Source: Chloroflexota bacterium
GTDB taxonomy: Bacteria > Chloroflexota > Dehalococcoidia > SM23-28-2 > RBG-16-64-32
Length of the DNA: 6,556 bases
NCBI GenBank assembly: GCA_022561095.1
Contig: JADFRV010000126.1
Location: 1-6,556, forward strand
Reading direction: 5' to 3'
Positions 5,655 through 6,556 of this stretch are shown here, piece after piece. Position numbers and translations under genes: made by a program. The stretch's first letter is position 1; every line of letters begins with the position of its first letter. The notes below the pieces were generated by a model. It ran no database searches. It worked only from the letters and a program-made list of their open reading frames with translations, and was not told the origin of the DNA.

Positions 5655-6395
5655 CTATCCCAGTTCCTCCAGCACCGCTTCCGCCAGCCGGCGCGCCGTC
5701 CGCCCGTACTCGCCGTGCTGCGGGCTCTCTGGCCTCGCCAGAAGCTGCTGGACCTGACGCCGCAGCGCCTCCGTCCTCTCCCTCGCCAACCCCTCGTTCA
5801 GCGGCTTGAACGCCTGCAGCTTGCGGGGCCCCTCGCGTCCCCCCTCGGAGATGTACCAGTCGCGGAAGGAGCGGCAGCCCACTCGAAACAGGAGATAGCC
5901 AAGCGGCGAGGCCACCGGCGGATAGTCCAGCCCCAGGATTCGCTCGCTCTCCTTCTGTGCCGGCGAATCGTACTCCACCATCAGGTGGCCGCCGGCCGGC
6001 ACCAACGTGGACAGCGCCCGGAACAGCTCCTCCTCCAACCCCGCCGCTCGCAGGTCAGCCGCCACACCCCGAATACTGGGCGCGGGCTCGTAGCGGATCA
6101 CCTCCAGCCAGTTGTAGCCGGGGTACGGCCCCGAGTTGTGCAGGCCGAAAGCGACCGGCTCCTCGCTCATGCGTCCCGCCGAATCGACGAGGAAGAGCTG
6201 CAGGTAGCGCGCGCCCACGCTGTTCTTAGGCCCCAGCAGGGCGAGAAGCCGGTACGGCCCCAGCGAGAGGCCCTGCAGCCGGCCCAGCGGGTGCTCCTCC
6301 TCCCCTGCGAGGGCCCAGGTGCGGGAGAGCAGCGCCTCCAGGCGGCGCTTGTCCTGGGGATGACTGGGCAGAGGTGGCTCCGGCACGAACCCCAT
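5655..6395 (-). CDS. Probable DUF1122 family protein, function unknown
   Basis: The protein is 246 residues if started at ATG 6395. Features that recall the DUF1122 family as I remember it are HNSGPYPGYNWLEVIRYE (86-103), LVPAGGHLMVEYDSP (131-145), the Pro/Gly-rich PPVASPLGYLLF (159-170) and the highly characteristic RDWYISEGGREGPRKLQ (178-194). A charged helical tail runs from about 201 to the end. No signal peptide or membrane segment is visible and no reaction is known to me. A longer open frame continues upstream, but those codons lie antisense to the start of folC and are rejected. The start is uncertain: the ATG at 6395 overlaps a TATAAT box, and GTG at 6386 (codon 4), seven bases beyond that box, could serve as a leaderless start. 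No Shine-Dalgarno precedes either. Confidence 0.7.
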   Translation of the reverse strand: MGFVPEPPLPSHPQDKRRLEALLSRTWALAGEEEHPLGRLQGLSLGPYRLLALLGPKNSVGARYLQLFLVDSAGRMSEEPVAFGLHNSGPYPGYNWLEVIRYEPAPSIRGVAADLRAAGLEEELFRALSTLVPAGGHLMVEYDSPAQKESERILGLDYPPVASPLGYLLFRVGCRSFRDWYISEGGREGPRKLQAFKPLNEGLARERTEALRRQVQQLLARPESPQHGEYGRTARRLAEAVLEELG

Positions 6396-6399
6396 TATA
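6394..6399 (-). promoter_or_regulatory. TATAAT box for the DUF1122 gene
   Basis: The minus strand carries a perfect -10 hexamer at 6399-6394. No recognisable -35 lies 16-18 bases upstream. Its last two bases are the first two of the annotated ATG, so if it is used, translation must begin downstream, most simply at GTG 6386. It forms an exact 7-nt inverted repeat (ATTATAG/CTATAAT) with the folC -10 region. Confidence 0.4.
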
Positions 6400-6413
6400 G
6401 GGGGGAGCGCCTG

Positions 6414-6442
6414 GAGACAGCACGCCCCTACAGTGCTATAAT
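6414..6442 (+). promoter_or_regulatory. Promoter of folC with extended -10
   Basis: TGCTATAAT (6434-6442) is an extended -10 with a perfect TATAAT hexamer. GAGACA (6414-6419) matches four of six -35 bases, and the spacer is 17. This predicts a transcript start near 6449 and a leader of about 34 nt before the folC ATG. Confidence 0.6.
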
Positions 6443-6482
6443 CGCGCCGCCGCAGCCACGCTTTCCCCTTCCTCGAAACGCC

Positions 6483-6556
6483 ATGAACTATCGCCAGTCC
6501 ATCGACTACCTCCTCTCCTTCGCCGACTTCGAGCGCAGCGGCCGCTTCCAGCACCG
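6483..6556 (+). CDS. folC: Folylpolyglutamate synthase/dihydrofolate synthase, 5' end only (partial)
   Basis: Only the first 24 codons lie in the window. They read MNYRQS, SIDYLLSFADFER and a basic, aromatic continuation; the pattern of a short start, tyrosine-leucine helix and Asp/Tyr-x-Glu-Arg is typical of the N-terminus of FolC, which adds glutamates to folate and often also makes dihydrofolate from dihydropteroate. The catalytic P-loop would lie beyond the window. The ATG at 6483 sits about 34 nt from the predicted transcript start; no strong Shine-Dalgarno is visible. The gene diverges from the DUF1122 gene with 87 nt between their starts. Assignment rests on a short segment. Confidence 0.65.
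   Translation, partial: MNYRQSIDYLLSFADFERSGRFQH

Noticed and set aside
6396..6554. Upstream extension of the DUF1122 frame by 53 codons to ATG 6554
   Set aside because: It runs antisense over the folC start and both divergent promoter boxes, and its translation has no resemblance to the rest of the protein; the conserved part begins well after ATG 6395.

Overview
The window looks like chromosomal DNA of a GC-rich bacterium: sampled coding stretches run about 65% G+C, while one gene is near 51%. An archaeal-type bifunctional FBP aldolase/phosphatase, a probable DUF1122 protein and a haloalkane-dehalogenase-like hydrolase beside molybdopterin genes would fit a deep-branching lineage such as Chloroflexota. 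That placement is inference from gene content only and is weak.

Layout. Nearly everything is on the minus strand. A promoter candidate at about 5428-5456 (TTGACA, 17-nt spacer, TAAGAT) precedes a compact six-gene run read leftwards: FBP aldolase/phosphatase (5308-4193), an HLD-like alpha/beta hydrolase (4124-3213), XTP/dITP diphosphatase rdgB (3186-2536), moaA (2591-1509, overlapping rdgB by 56 nt), a HEPN-like protein of unknown function (1507-563) and moaC (553-56). Gaps are 68 nt or less and no convincing internal terminator was seen, so co-transcription is plausible. At the left edge a plus-strand gene fragment ends 4 nt from moaC, tail to tail. At the right edge a probable DUF1122 gene (6395-5655, minus) and the first 24 codons of folC (6483 onwards, plus) diverge from a short region with two oppositely facing TATAAT boxes.

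How the genes fit together. MoaA and MoaC together convert GTP to cyclic pyranopterin monophosphate, the first intermediate of molybdenum cofactor synthesis. The other operon members are housekeeping (gluconeogenic FBP metabolism, nucleotide-pool sanitation) or of unknown substrate (hydrolase). The gene between moaA and moaC is the outlier: lower G+C, a TTG start one base after the moaA stop, and a C-terminal R-N-x3-H motif in a HEPN-like setting. It looks like an accessory insertion that left both neighbours intact.

The 346-nt spacer 5309-5654 holds three consecutive hairpins (5511-5609). Two are related 20-nt palindromes with a compensatory base-pair change, resembling REP-type elements. 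The spacer also holds the fbp promoter and a leader of about 110 nt. I see no CRISPR array, tRNA, rRNA or intact insertion sequence.
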